Assembly (NCBI GenBank): GCA_949152475.1
Contig: OX424555.1
Span: 96,133,515 to 96,197,514, forward strand
Direction: 5' to 3'
From: Terebella lapidaria
Lineage: Eukaryota; Annelida; Polychaeta; Terebellida; Terebellidae
Length of the DNA: 64,000 nucleotides
Below the pieces are notes generated by a model that had not been told where the DNA came from, did no database searches, and was given only the letters and a program-made list of their open reading frames with translations. Of this stretch, positions 1 through 11,164 are shown one piece after another. The position numbers were made by a program, and so were the translations under genes. Within the stretch, counting starts at the first letter, position 1. Each line of letters starts with the position of its first letter.

Positions 1-164
1 AGTAATAGGAATGTATACTACATTAACAATTGTTACCCTCGCCTAGGATAACAAATATTTTATCGTTCATTCAGTTTCTTGTGAACTCAACTTTTTTCCC
101 ATGGTAACTGACTAGATCTGCCAGTGAGAGTGTCACACATCTCACACTCTGGTGTCCAGACTCC

Positions 165-178
165 TCACCAGGGGGCAC
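165..178 (+). promoter_or_regulatory. CTCF-like motif
   Basis: TCACCAGGGGGCAC matches the bilaterian CTCF core consensus (CCASYAGRKGGCRS) at 13 of 14 positions. The matching spot in copy A' (near 30,465) reads TCACTAGGGATAAT and has lost the motif. Sequence match only; binding is not shown. Confidence 0.3.
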
Positions 179-366
179 TTTATCTTTTGTGGCAGACGTC
201 AAATTTGACGGGTCGCGATGTCAGAGTCTGTAATAACTCTATGCTGGACCGATGGGGAGTTTTGAGTTACAAGGGATATAGGATATATTTTTGCATGCAT
301 CTTCCAAGAAATAATCTTTATATATATATTTGTCTCCAAAGGTCAGGGCTTAGCACCATTCTATAA

Positions 367-1040
367 GCAATACATCATGAGTTATTTATGGGAAAATGTT
401 CCTTTTGATCTTCCATCATTTTTGGTCTGTCACCTATAATTTTTTGAATGGACCAATGTGAATTACTTAGAAAAGATATTGGATGCTTAGGATTGATTCA
501 TGTTTGCCCCTCATGCTTCAGATCAACAGAAGGAAAATAACAGTTTATGATCAGCATGACAAGTCATAACAAGTCGCGTAATAACAAATGTTTATCAATG
601 TGGCAATGTATATTTTTGCATGGATCTTCTCAAATAATATATTTCAAGATAATATATTTCTTTCTAAAGATCAAAGCTTAGCAACATTCTATAAACAATA
701 CATCATGAAAAAATGTATGTTGTGATCTTCAATCATTTTCGGTCTATCGGTTATGATATTTGGAAGGACAAAAATATGAGTCGAAATTCTCAAAGAAGAT
801 ATTAATTTATTTTTGCACTCAAGTTCAAAAGAATAACATTAGGTTTTGAAAAAAAATGACTAAAATAAATTGTTATAATGGCAATATTTTTGAATATGAT
901 TTACATGTAAAGTAATTGGTTTGAAATCAACTATGTTGTATATGTATAATTGACACATTTTTTACTTTGATACTAATGTTTTCAACTGGAATACTATTAT
1001 TCCAAAATAATTAATGTACTTAATATTTTATATATTGTAG
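367..1040. other. No gene seen
   Basis: AT-rich sequence paralogous to about 30,640-30,998. Its repeated phrases (gatcttcaatcatttt, gcaacattctataa) suggest an old local duplication. No coding signal. Confidence 0.5.
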
Positions 1041-1107
1041 GTATGTACCAAATCTCAATGAACGACTTCCTAAAAGTTTTGAGTACAGTGGGTGTTTCTG
1101 ACAAAAG
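1041..1107 (+). CDS. Candidate internal coding exon, unknown protein (copy A)
   Basis: A 67-nt interval bounded by an acceptor ending tatattgtag and a strong donor (AAAAG followed by gtaagt). Only one forward frame is open: two bases, then MYQISMNDFLKVLSTVG and VSDK, ending in phase 2. The paralogous exon at 30,999 keeps both splice sites and the same frame, with one V-to-M change and a changed last codon, which is the main support for coding. I do not recognise the protein. The entry phase (two bases) matches the exit phase of the exon at 24,765, so it may be a downstream exon of the same gene type whose 5' part lies before this window. Confidence 0.4.
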
Positions 1108-1501
1108 GTAAGTGAAACCAGCTTGGAATGGTTTAGTGTACAGCAATCGATGTATGAGCTGTGATATCTCTCACACCAAGATGTTCTGTCTAACCGCATG
1201 ATGAGAGGTGCATGGTCTTTGAAATGAGTTGTTGATTTTAACACCCATATACACAACATATTTTGGTATTGATTACCTCATCCATTGCCAGAGAAGTCTT
1301 GGTGTGCTCTATATATTGATAACTACATCTGTGGTGTGAAATGAGCTTGTGGTGTGCTCTGGTATTTGACAGTTGACTAGAATAAGAATAAGCATCTTGC
1401 TGACATATGAGACATTATGATTATGGTTTATTCCTGGGAGTAGAAAGACAGTAATAATGAAAATAATCCTGGGAGCAATGAATTCTTCAAGAAGCTAAAG
1501 A

Positions 1502-1947
1502 CATGACAACACCAATGATATTGCGTCATATCCGTTACAGTCAGAGAATTCCCTATTTTGAAAACGGGGGATGCCCTTGATCCCCCGCAGAATGGTGGGG
1601 GATATTTTGCTATGGCTGGTTGTTGACCCAGGCTGGTTGGCATTGCACACGAAGAGTTTCAAGACCACTGCATGCACAGAACGACTCTGATGGCGAACGA
1701 TATATATGGGTTGTCAGGCATGAAAATCAGTCGTTTCAAGGGGGTACCCTCAGAATTCGAGCTGTAGCAAAAAATCCAATTTATCAACATATATTTTCCT
1801 TACTATAGTGAGATCAGGAAATGAATTGGCTAGCTTTGTATATAAGCTGCTAAGGTTTATCTTGTTCTGGGACGGAGCTATGGAGACTTGAATTTGGGCT
1901 TTTTATCATTGTTTTGTATGGCCGCAGGAATTAGTGAAATCTGTCCT
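1502..1947 (+). repeat. Left 446-bp direct repeat
   Basis: Near-identical to 5,169-5,614. Contains a perfect hairpin (GGGGGAT and ATCCCCC around a short loop) near 1,566-1,586 and a TATATAT stretch near 1,700. Confidence 0.8.
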
Positions 1948-2415
1948 GAAGGAAATACATGTATTCTATAATTTCTACTCTAGATTGAAGTTAACGCTAA
2001 TGTTGCATTCTCTTATAATGGTTTTGGTGCAAAAAGATTAAAATTGGTTTTTCCTCTGTGTTTTTGATGTATTTTTCACATAAACCGTGAATTTGGTGAA
2101 AATGCGTGATTTTGCAAAACAAAGAGGGGCCTCCCAAGAAATTGCTTCCCATGGCATGCATATATATGGCTTATTTGTGCCTAAGAGATGCTGTTTCCAA
2201 TGTGCAAAACAAGAAAATCTCTCAGAATATATGTGTTATTGATATAAACACCGTTTTTGAGAAAAAAAATGCATATTTGAATTTTCGGCCGAACTAACAG
2301 AATTCCAGTTTAGCAGCTCAACTCCCGATGTTATGTTACTATATCCCATAAAAGGTAATTATATATCATATTTTTGAAGATTTGATACCAGATTGACGAT
2401 GATTTGCTTATTTTT

Positions 2416-4786
2416 AGGTTACCGGACCTATGGTCCGTAACCTATTGGCATGGCGATGCGTCCAGCGTCGTCGTCGTCCGTCGTCGTCGTCGTCCGTCAA
2501 CAATTTTATCTTTAAAGTTTACGATCGAATTTTTCTGAAATTTTGCACAAAAATGCCTAAAAATATTTTGAGAGGGAGGTATTTTTTTTTTTTTTTTTTT
2601 TCGCATTTTTTTCAAAATGGCGGCCGTTTTCGACGAAAAATGCCTGATTTTGGACTTTGGCGGCCATTTTCTCAAAATCTGTTCAGTAACTTTTTTTTTA
2701 TTGATGCATAACACTCCTCATATGTACCCCTGTGACATGTATAAATTTCGTTGCGCTTGAATCGCTCAAAGTGGGCCATTTTGGGCCCAAACTCGGCCCA
2801 AATGGGACTTTCCCATGTTAAATTCTCCTATGCTTTATAATGGGACACATTAAAGCCTAATATCTCACTTAATATTGAGATTAGAGACTAGGAATCAATT
2901 GTGGACATATAGGAAATGATATATGCTGAATATTGTCGTGACCTTGAATTTGACCTCTGACCTTGGTTTCAAGGTCAGAGCGGCCGTTTTCGTCGAAAAA
3001 TGGCCAATTTTGGACGTTTGACGGTCGTTTTCTCAAAATCTGTTCAGTAACTTTTTTTTCTTATTGATGAAAAACACTCCTCATATGTACCCCTGTGACA
3101 TGTATAAATTTCGTTGCCCTTGAATCGCTTGAAGTGGGCCATTTTGGGCCCAAACTCGGCCCAAATGTGACTTTCCCATGTTAAATTTTCCTATGCTTTA
3201 TAATGGCACACATTAAGCCTAATATCTCACTTAATATTGAAATTAGAGACTAGGAATGAATTGTGGACATATAGGAAATGATATATGCTGAATATTCTCG
3301 TGACCTTGAATTTGACTTTTGACCTCATTTTCAAGGTCACAGGACAAAATGGCTAATATCAACTTTACAGCTTAGGAATCAGTTGTGAACATATAGGAAA
3401 TGATATATGCTGAATATTCTTGTGACCTTGAATTTGACCTTTGACCTCATTTTCAAGGTCACATGACAAAATGGCTAAAATCTCGCTTATTATCGACTTT
3501 ACAGTTTAGGAATCAATTGTGAACATATAGGAAATGATATATGCTGAATATTTTCGTGACCTTGAATTTGACCTTTGACCTCATTTCCAAGGTCGCAGGA
3601 CAAAATGGCTAATATCTCGCTTATCGACTTTACAGCTTAGGAATCAATTGTGAACATATAGGAAATGATATATGCTGAATATTCTCGTGGCCTTGAATTT
3701 GAGCTTTGACCTCATTTTCAAGGTCACATGACAAAATGGCCAATATCTTGCTTATTAGCGACATTACAGCTTAAGAATCGATTGTGAACATATAGGAAAT
3801 GATATATGCTGAAAATTCTCGTGACCTTGAATTTGACCTTTGACCTCATTTTCAAGGTCACAGGACAAAACGGCCAATATCTTGCTTATTAGCGACTTTA
3901 CAGCTTAGGAATCAATTGTGAACATATAGGAAATGATATATGCTGAAAATTCTCATGACCTTGAATTTGACCTTTGACCTCATTTTCAAGGTCACATGAC
4001 AAAATGGCTAATATCTCGCTTATTATCGACTTTACAGCTTAGGAATCAATTGTGAACATATAGGAAATGATATATGCTGAATATTCTCATGACCTTGAAT
4101 TTGACCTTTGACCTCATTTCCAAGGTCACAGGACAAAATTGCTAATATCTCGCTTATTATCGACTTTACAGCTTAGGAATCAATTGTGAACATATAGGAA
4201 ATGATATATGCTGAATATTCTCATGACCTTGAATTTGACCTTTGACCTCATTTTCAAGGTCACAGGACAAAATGGCCAATATCTTGCTTATTAGCGCCTT
4301 TACAGCTTAGAAATCAATTGTGAACATATAGGAAATGATATATGCTGAATATTCTAGTGACCTTGAATTTGACTTTTGACCTCATTTTCAAGGTCAACAG
4401 GACAAAATGGCTAATATCTTGCTTATTATCGACTTTACAGCTTAGGAATCAATTGTGAACATATAGGAAATGATATATTCTGAATATTTTAATGATATTG
4501 AATTTGACCTTTGACCTAAATTTCAAGGTCAGTCATTTTATTTTCAAAGTCAGATTACAAAATGGCTTATATCTCGCTTATTATCAAATTTACAGCTTAG
4601 GGGTCCATAGTGAACATATAGGAAATGATGTATGCTGAATAGTTTGGTGATCTAGAATTTAACCTTTGATCCCATTTTCAAGGTTAGAGATATGGCGATT
4701 TCATTGGTCACCTTGAATTTGACTTTCAACTTTCTCGGCTTAACTCTGTATATTCCTCCGGTAACCTTACTAGCCCATTGGGCTAA
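2416..4786 (+). mobile_element. Helentron-like non-autonomous element, family I, copy 1
   Basis: The 5' end is a palindrome at 2,417-2,442: arms GGTTACCGGACC and GGTCCGTAACC around TAT. It is followed by cctattggcatggcg and a GTC/GTCGTC microsatellite. The body is a tandem array of about 134-bp units. Near the 3' end the inverted 5' motif CCGGTAACC (4,758-4,766) is followed by a hairpin (TAGCCC, ATT, GGGCTA; 4,771-4,785) and a T run. No coding frame. Subterminal inverted repeat plus 3' stem-loop plus T-rich target fits the known layout of Helentron-derived non-autonomous elements (HINE, INE-1/pearl type). Nearly the same length and sequence as 32,958-35,344, so both are recent. Confidence 0.65.
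2936..4720 (+). repeat. 134-bp tandem array inside family I element
   Basis: About ten or more units; the phrase catataggaaatgatatatg recurs every 134 bases (for example gacc at 3,957 and 4,091). Each unit carries TGACCTTTGACCT, flanked by TGACCTTGA on one side and TCAAGGTCA on the other, which together also form an imperfect hairpin. The units at the ends are more diverged than the central ones, as expected of an array that expands from the middle. Confidence 0.9.
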
Positions 4787-5168
4787 TTTTTGCTTGTGTA
4801 GCTGACCCTTTTATGTCATTTCGGTCCAATATTTGGGATATAATTAATATTTGTAATTCCATGTGGCGCACATAATTCGTGGTTCTTTACAACAAAACTG
4901 CATCCTGGTTCTTAAGTACCTCAACCACTGTAGTATATGATAACATCAGCACCTGACACCAAAATTTGTAGCATCCACAATGAAATAACGTATTGATGGG
5001 CCAATTCCTTTTTTACGTTTTTACAATGGAACGAAGTCAGTTATTGGCCCATAAATCCAAAGTGATATAACTTGCACCCTTGAAACTTTGTACACATGTT
5101 ATCTAGATCATAATCTATCACAATTTATTATCAGATGGTAGTGACACCAAGATCGCCTACTATTCAGG

Positions 5169-5614
5169 CATGACAACACCAATGATATTGCGTCATATCC
5201 GTTACAGTCAGAGAATTCCCTATTTTGAAAACGGGGGATGCCCTTGATCCCCCGCAGAATGGTGGGGGGTATTTTGCTATGGCTGGTTGTTGACCCAGGC
5301 TGGTTGGCATTGCACACGAAGAGTTTCAAGACCACAGCATGCACAGAACGGCTTTGATGGCGAACGATATATATGGGTTGTCAGGCATGAAAATCAGTCG
5401 TTTCAAGGGGGTACCCTCAGAATTCGAGCTGTAGCAAAAAATCCAATTTATCAACATATATTTTCCTTACTATAGTGAGATCAGGAAATGAATTGGCTAG
5501 CTTTGTATATAAGCTGCTAAGGTTTATCTTGTTCTGGGACGGAGCTATGGAGACTTGAATTTGGGCTTTTTATCATTGTTTTGTATGGCCGCAGGAATTA
5601 GTGAAATCTGTCCT
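5169..5614 (+). repeat. Right 446-bp direct repeat
   Basis: Same length as the left repeat, with about four substitutions. It ends 22 bases before the start of the candidate exon at 5,636, so that exon's acceptor region lies just outside the element. Confidence 0.8.
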
Positions 5615-5635
5615 AAACTATGTCTGTTTTCCTAG

Positions 5636-5963
5636 CTTTATGAAGATCAGATTTCTGAGGAGTTCACGGATTTCTTCGCTGTCGCACACTCACAATGGAT
5701 GATGAAACCGTCCCTGTATCCATCTCAATCTGTGGCACACAACGGCACAGATTTATCAAGTGCGGCAATGAGGGGTTATTTTCTCCTCAGCCAGGAAAGG
5801 TCTTTATTAGTTCCAGGGGACCGGGGAGTTTGGGGCTGTTGGTTTATGTCTGAGATCAGCAAAGGTCCAGGAACAAACAGCGACGAGATTTTCATCTTCT
5901 GGCTGTCTGCCTCATTTACTGACTTGGTCAGATATCAACCATCAATTCTGCATTATTGGGCAT
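5636..5963 (+). pseudogene. Decaying copy of a long exon (copy A)
   Basis: Acceptor tgttttcctag is followed by an open frame beginning LYEDQISEEFTDFFAV and running to a donor at catgtaagataag. The paralogue at 31,469 is 25 bases longer near its 3' end and reads in the same frame for most of its length. Because 25 is not a multiple of three, the last part of this copy reads in a different frame from its paralogue, so I take this copy to be the altered one. No family recognised. It lies immediately downstream of the 446-bp direct-repeat element that ends at 5,614. Confidence 0.35.
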
Positions 5964-6164
5964 GTAAGATAAGTCCCACTTGGTGTTTGTCCTAAATATA
6001 GTAACACTGTAAAACTGAATCAAAGAAATATATCAGGTACACATTAGTGTCTAAACAGTGAAAATTGCATATAAAATGATTCAGCAGAAATGTTAGAAGT
6101 TTCAGTGCACCAGCAAATTGAGTTTGTCTGACAAATCAAGTATGGTTAGAGTCAAATGAGAAAC

Positions 6165-6338
6165 TTTCTGATTTGTATCAAGTCGGTGGAAACAAAAAGA
6201 TCCCAATTCTCCATCAACTGCACCAATTTGACTTTCAATCACAGACACAACATTTCAGTCAGAGAAGTCGCGTGATTTCAGCCAATAAGTGGCCTCGGTG
6301 TGAGCGTATCTGTGAACATCTCTCAGGCTGGGGTCTGA
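6165..6338 (-). pseudogene. Second exon of the same minus-strand gene, stop-bearing (copy A)
   Basis: Acceptor tttatctcatctgtgcag precedes a phase-0 frame that begins SDPSLRDVHRYAHTEATYW and continues KSRDFSD, then meets a TGA where the paralogue at 31,997-32,170 has GGA. After the stop the frame continues with near-identical residues (VVSVIESQIGAVDGELG). So in copy A exon 1 is intact and exon 2 is interrupted, the reverse of copy A'. Confidence 0.45.
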
Positions 6339-6864
6339 CTGCACAGATGAGATAAATGTCGCCAATTCTGCTGTGACCTCAAAACCTCCACAAAACTCCC
6401 AGGAGCTCGGAAACCTTTGTCTTATCACGCTACGATTCAGTTACTGAGAAAAAAGATTGCCAGAGTCTTTCATGGCGAACTCTGCAGTGTACTTATAGAT
6501 TATTACATACCAACAAATAAAGCACTTGTTCACCTCTGATAAAAAAAATGTTTTTTTTTTTCCAGTAATAGGTTTGTGAAACTTGAAAGGTACAAGGAAA
6601 CATTGTGTCAAATAAGTATATTAGTCTCTCAGGTTGGAATTAGGATTTATCCGACCAAGAACCAACATGGTAACTTCATATTGCCCTATGAATCACTACA
6701 CTGATCTTTCTCATGCCAAAGATATTGCTCGGTGCTCCGCGGTTCTGTAGAAATATTCTGTACTCGACAGTTCAACTAAATAAACAGGATAAGTCATTCC
6801 CTACTTTGGCTGTTTTCCATTAACTTATATTTTCCATTTGAAGACATCTAAAACTAATATTTAC

Positions 6865-6948
6865 CTCACAAACAGGTTTCCAGGTGACTTTGTTATCAGC
6901 CAGAAGCTGCCATAATATGACTGCTGCTTTCTCTATTTCCGATTCCAT
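6865..6948 (-). CDS. Candidate first coding exon, minus strand (copy A)
   Basis: An 84-nt interval opening with ATG and closing at a good donor (GAG followed by gtaaat). It encodes 28 residues beginning MESEIEKAAVILWQLL and ending WKPVCE, a typical charged and aliphatic helical composition. It ends in phase 0, and the next downstream candidate exon (6,338-6,165) begins in phase 0 behind a good acceptor, so the two are compatible. The paralogue in A' (38,091-38,007) has an in-frame stop four codons in and a one-base insertion. Protein family unknown. Confidence 0.45.
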
Positions 6949-7686
6949 TTTAGATTCTCCAGTTCACATATTTGCAAGCACTGTGACCAAAGATTGTAGT
7001 TGAAATGGGTGATTAATTTGCTGGACTTTGAGTTATAGTCATGCAGCCACAACATTAAGTGTCGGTTCTGTAAACCAGTCACACATTGGCCCAGTCACAA
7101 AACTCCCCTTGAGGTCTTTGGCAATATTGGAACACACACTAAGCATGCTAAGTGATGACAGAACGATTCCCTGACCCCTGTTGAGCAAATCTAATTTCTT
7201 TGGTCAATAAATCAGTTAACATTTGTACAAATGACGCCAAAATGTGTGTATGGTTCAACCGCAAGAACAGTGTTGATCCTTGGCTGTTCATAACAGTTTA
7301 GCACCAACTTATCACTATTTTAGCACCTTTCCACCATGGTATCTCCATGTGCTGCAGAATTCTCCAGCTCCATAAAATGTAGTGGCAAATCTCAGGCCAT
7401 TCTGAGGTTTACAGGATCACTGTAACCTACCTCAGCGGTCATTGAAACCCAAAGTTGAATTGCGACAAAGTCCCTTACTATCAAGTATAATAATAATAAT
7501 AATAATTTATTTCTTGTATAGCGCCCATAACACAACAAGCATTCTCTGAGAGCTTCGCAGTGGATATAAAACAGACATGTATAGAAACATTGGAGTAAAA
7601 AGAAAAAAGTTTTAAAACATGAAATTAAGCAATGCACAATAGGACATTGGGTGGGTAGAACATGATTAGGAAATTACATGACTAGA

Positions 7687-8736
7687 TTAATTTGAGAATG
7701 AGAATGTTTTTAGTCTGGACTTAAAACTGCTGATGGTAGGTGATTCACGGACGTGAGCTGGGAGGAAATTCCACACAGTTGGAGAGGCGACGCTGAACCC
7801 ATTCCCATAGTGTTTCGTGCGGTAGCGTGGGATCTGTAGAAAACCCTGGCTGGATGAGCGAAGGTCTCTGGATGGGGCATATGGTGAGATGATGTCTCGG
7901 AGATACGAGGGGCTTTGTGTCTGAAGGGCCTTGAATGTGAGAAGAGCAACCTTGTACTTTATTCGCTTCCTCACAGGGAGCAAATGCAAGTCCCTCAGTA
8001 TGGGTGATATGTGATCACGCCTCCTCGCGCCCACAATCATTCGGGCGGCTGCATTTTGGACATGTTGGAGGCGATTCATATCATGTTCAGTGAGTCCGAT
8101 CAGCACACTGTTGCAGTAGTCTAAATGACTACTGATGAATGCGTGGACTAGCCTCTCTATCACAGGTTTATTGAGATACTTCCTCATTTTGCTGATTTTG
8201 CGTAGTGCGATGAAGGCTGTTGAAGTGATCCGACTGACTTTTGTGGACATGGTAAGGTGATTGTCCAGCACAACTCCCAGGTTGCGGACTTTTGATACAG
8301 AGTTCACATGGGTGCTGCCAATCTGAATTGATGAGCAAGCAAATTCATGCTGATGACGCGAGGAAAAGTAGATTGCCTCAGTCTTCTGCTCATTCAACTT
8401 CAACTTGTTTTGTTCCATCCAGGTACTTATGTCAGTCACGCACTCTTCAATTTTGATATTCCCTCTGGTTGAGTCATTTTCATCAATGGAAAGATACAAC
8501 TGGGTATCGTCTGCATACACCATGTATTGTACTTGATGTCTCCTCATTATGTCACTGATGGGACTTATGTATGTTGAGAAGAGGAGAGGTCCCAGCACAG
8601 ACCCTTGTGGGACGCCATAGTCCATGACACGGCCTGCAAACTGATGGGACTCGATGCACACTGACTGTGTCCGATCAGTGAGGTAGAACGTCAGCCACCT
8701 CAGTGTAGCGCCTGTGATACCAAACCTCCTTTCCAA
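7687..8736 (-). pseudogene. LINE reverse transcriptase, C-terminal part
   Basis: 349 codons. From the N side: FGITGATLRWLTFYLTDRTQ, then GVPQGSVLGPLLF, then the catalytic box YADDTQLYL, then the thumb region, and a C-terminal tail with LHLLPVRKRIKYKVALLTF and WNFLPAHVRESPTISSFKSR. That tail is characteristic of the CR1/L2/Rex-like LINE group. RT acts in target-primed reverse transcription of the element's RNA. The catalytic residues remain, but the upstream part of RT is in another frame and the element lacks its 5' half, so it is a dead copy. Confidence 0.85.
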
Positions 8737-8741
8737 TCGCG

Positions 8742-9042
8742 TCAGGAGGATTTGGTGGTCGATGGTTCGAACGCTGCACTGAGGTCAAGCATGATGAGCA
8801 GATCTTGCTTTTTGTGATCAAGTGCTTGAGAGATATCACTGTGGATCCTAGTTATGGCAGTCTCTGTGGAATGATTCTCCCGGTATGCGCTTTGCATTCT
8901 GTCGTAGAGGTCATTTCGTGACAGATATGCAAGGAGCTTTTGAGACACCACTCTCTCTAGTACCTTAGAGAGAAATGGTAGGTTTGAGATCGGGTGGAAG
9001 TTTTTCAAGTTTTCAGGGTCCAACGTGGCCTTCTTAATAGGA
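8742..9042 (-). pseudogene. LINE reverse transcriptase, N-terminal part, frame-shifted
   Basis: Encodes KNFHPISNLPFLSKVLERVV, then the QSAYRENHSTETA motif and DLSAAF, all classic RT motifs of CR1/L2 elements. The frame is lost near 8,765-8,770, where TTCGAACCATCGACC appears in place of an expected TTCGA-ACC-ATCGACC with one more base, consistent with a one-base deletion. The open frame extends about 13 codons beyond the insertion point (9,043) into host DNA, which is not part of the protein. Confidence 0.8.
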
Positions 9043-9043
9043 G

Positions 9044-10170
9044 GTTCTGTGTGGGGCTGGGGACTTTCATAGCTCATGTACATGTAGGCATCAGAGTTTC
9101 ATTTCTGAGATTGATGACTTCTCATACTTTGGAATGATGATGATCATATGATTGTCCTTCTCAATCAGCTAAACATGTCAAGAGAAAAAACATCAAAATG
9201 TGTACAGTCATGTGAAACTGTATTTGAGGGAAAACAATCAGTGGAAACAATCAGACTTACTCATGGTTATATTCTCAGAATGTAGCATTACCAAAGGACT
9301 GCGAGGGGGAACGTTTGAGTTCAGTTGTCCCCAAAGGTATCATCAACCCTCGACCACAGACCCGAGCTCTGTGTGATGTTCTATCTGTGCCTCGTCCACT
9401 TGTTATCTGGCTCTGGTCAGATATCAACTGCTCCCTTCACAACAGCAAGTAGAAGGGAGCAGTTGTTTTCTCCATCTCCCAGGTGGCAAGTTTTCTGATG
9501 GATCGTCTTCAATTGTTCTTTTATCGCATTCTGGGGAATAGAGTTCTCCTTTCAGGAAATGTCAGGGAATCCTAGAGCATGGAAACTTTAGGTCCATCCT
9601 TATTGGCCCAGAAAAGTACTATAACATATTCCTTCTACAGACTCAAATTCTTCTGACCACACATTGAACTCTGTTATGAATATCAGGGTCTTTGTACATA
9701 AGAAAAGGTCTTGTGTGTGTGGTTTGGTAGACATATCGTGTATTTGTCTCAAATTTTGTCGATCAGTTCACGTTGGGGAGTCAGTGAGGTACTTTGATAT
9801 GTAGATAAAGTACATGAAGTTATCAGAAGTGATGGATAACGTCTCCTGATGACAAGATCGCATGAACATCTCTCCAAGTTTGTCGTGAGTCTCACACGAC
9901 TTTTCTTGTTGAGGGACTTCAAAGAACCGAGGAAGCTACAAGGATCTGGACACAGACAAAAGACGGACAGAGAAAGTGTCCAGTGCGATGTGTTCTCTTG
10001 GCAGGATGGAAGGTGCTAATGAGATGGAACAGTGTCCAGTGGAACATTGATGAATAAACTGCTTGCTTTCCCTCCTTGAAAGTGTCACAGCAAAGCTAAA
10101 AGTTTTGTTCTAATCCATTATGCATTATGTAAGCACAAGAACATTTGATTGCCTGGTTTTACAATCATAA
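9044..10170. other. No clear gene
   Basis: Paralogous to about 38,625-39,850 of A'. Contains the single ancestral unit of the 42-bp minisatellite (about 9,351-9,392). No convincing exon. Confidence 0.5.
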
Positions 10171-10345
10171 CTACACTACATATTTTGTTTGTTTTACTGA
10201 ATAATCTTCGTGCCTCGATGTGCAACATGTGCAACATCTCATCTCATAATGGATGGTAACAGTTTTTGTTCTGTCGCTGTACAAGACATCTCCGATCTGT
10301 CTTGTGTTGTCATGGCAACTGAGTATCTCCCTCTGCTGATTTTTC
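10171..10345 (-). CDS. Candidate 3' exon, unknown protein (copy A)
   Basis: Acceptor gcttttgtgtgcag is followed by one base and 58 codons including the stop, with the stretch HDNTRQIGDVLYSDRTKTV. The same frame is visible in the third scrap at 45,585-45,731 (HDNTRQMGAVSYSDTTKTV) and in A' near 39,900-40,045, where it is cut short after LYSD. In the three-way comparison the YSD..TKTV frame keeps similar residues. The alternative frame (MTTQDRWELC...) is also partly kept, so the coding frame is not settled. No family recognised. Confidence 0.3.
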
Positions 10346-11164
10346 CTGCACACAAAAGCTCATCATCGATGACAATAAAGTATCAGAATCCACCAGTCTG
10401 TTCTAGTGACAATTCCTGTGTGGCCGAGAGTGCTCACCAAAACCTCTAAGCTATAACTGTTGATCTCTGACCCGATGCTGTTTATTGAATTACACAAGAA
10501 TTACTCCGGTCAGCGAGTGATGAACGTCCGAGGTCAGATAATCATTTCTCGCACTACTGTAACTATAGCAACACCACCTGTGGCCCAGCCAAAGATTCCA
10601 GTCATGCAGGTCATGATACTTCATTGAACAAGTCACATTTAGAGACATTACGCGTGGATCTGTATATTTAAACTGTGGATAAGAGTTGGACTCAGCTGTC
10701 TCCTACACCGCTCCATTACCTCTCACCTCCGCCCCGGGCTGATCAGATTTGTTCCATTCCCTGTTGTCATGGTTACCTCCATTTTCTTCAAGGTGATCAG
10801 TTCAGTGCAGGAATTCTAAATTAGGAAGCAACAACATTCCAACTTGAAAATACCAGTCAGATGTTTTGTGTGTATCATTCCTCATTAGGAAAGACACACA
10901 CAGTCACACTTGAGATATGGTCTGCTCTCTCCACTCCATCATTCCTGATCAAGTGATGTCTGCATCCCGGATTTTATCCCTGATACAGGGAGCAATCGTT
11001 ACTGGGGGACGAATTAAAGCGTCCATAGTGACGGATCACCCACATCACTCACCGCCGTCCTGTCAGTGATTATTGTACAAGGCTGCGATGTTCTTTCTTC
11101 ATGTGTCAACTTCTCTCTTGCTGATAAATTGAATGGTAAACGATATCATGAATATTGCACCCAG

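Larger units (their letters stand above)
1502..5614. mobile_element. 4.1 kb insertion with 446-bp direct terminal repeats
   Basis: Two direct repeats of exactly 446 bases (1,502-1,947 and 5,169-5,614) differ at about four positions and bracket 3.2 kb. Copy A' lacks the whole unit: its sequence runs from about 31,440 straight into the exon at 31,469. Most of the interior is a Helentron-like element (2,416-4,786), leaving only about 840 bp of its own interior and no coding capacity. The size and the paired equal repeats resemble a small non-autonomous LTR-type element, but the repeat ends (CATGACAAC to ATCTGTCCT) are not TG...CA and I see no clear target duplication, so a tandem or segmental origin is possible. 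Young by repeat identity. Confidence 0.55.
7490..9043 (-). mobile_element. 5'-truncated CR1/L2-like LINE
   Basis: A minus-strand non-LTR retrotransposon fragment. It holds the reverse transcriptase from the motif region PISNLPFLSKVLE onward and the family's C-terminal tail, and ends in a (TAA)n-type 3' tail at 7,486-7,508. Copy A' has the empty site (tatcaagtataacatggcttctg near 38,600-38,626), which fixes the ends and shows that the insertion came after the duplication. The 5' end is truncated inside the RT domain, as is usual for LINEs. No clean target duplication can be defined. Confidence 0.85.

Noticed and set aside
2442-2714. Short frames in the 5' part of family I elements
   Set aside because: They are poly-T and microsatellite translations, not conserved among the four copies.
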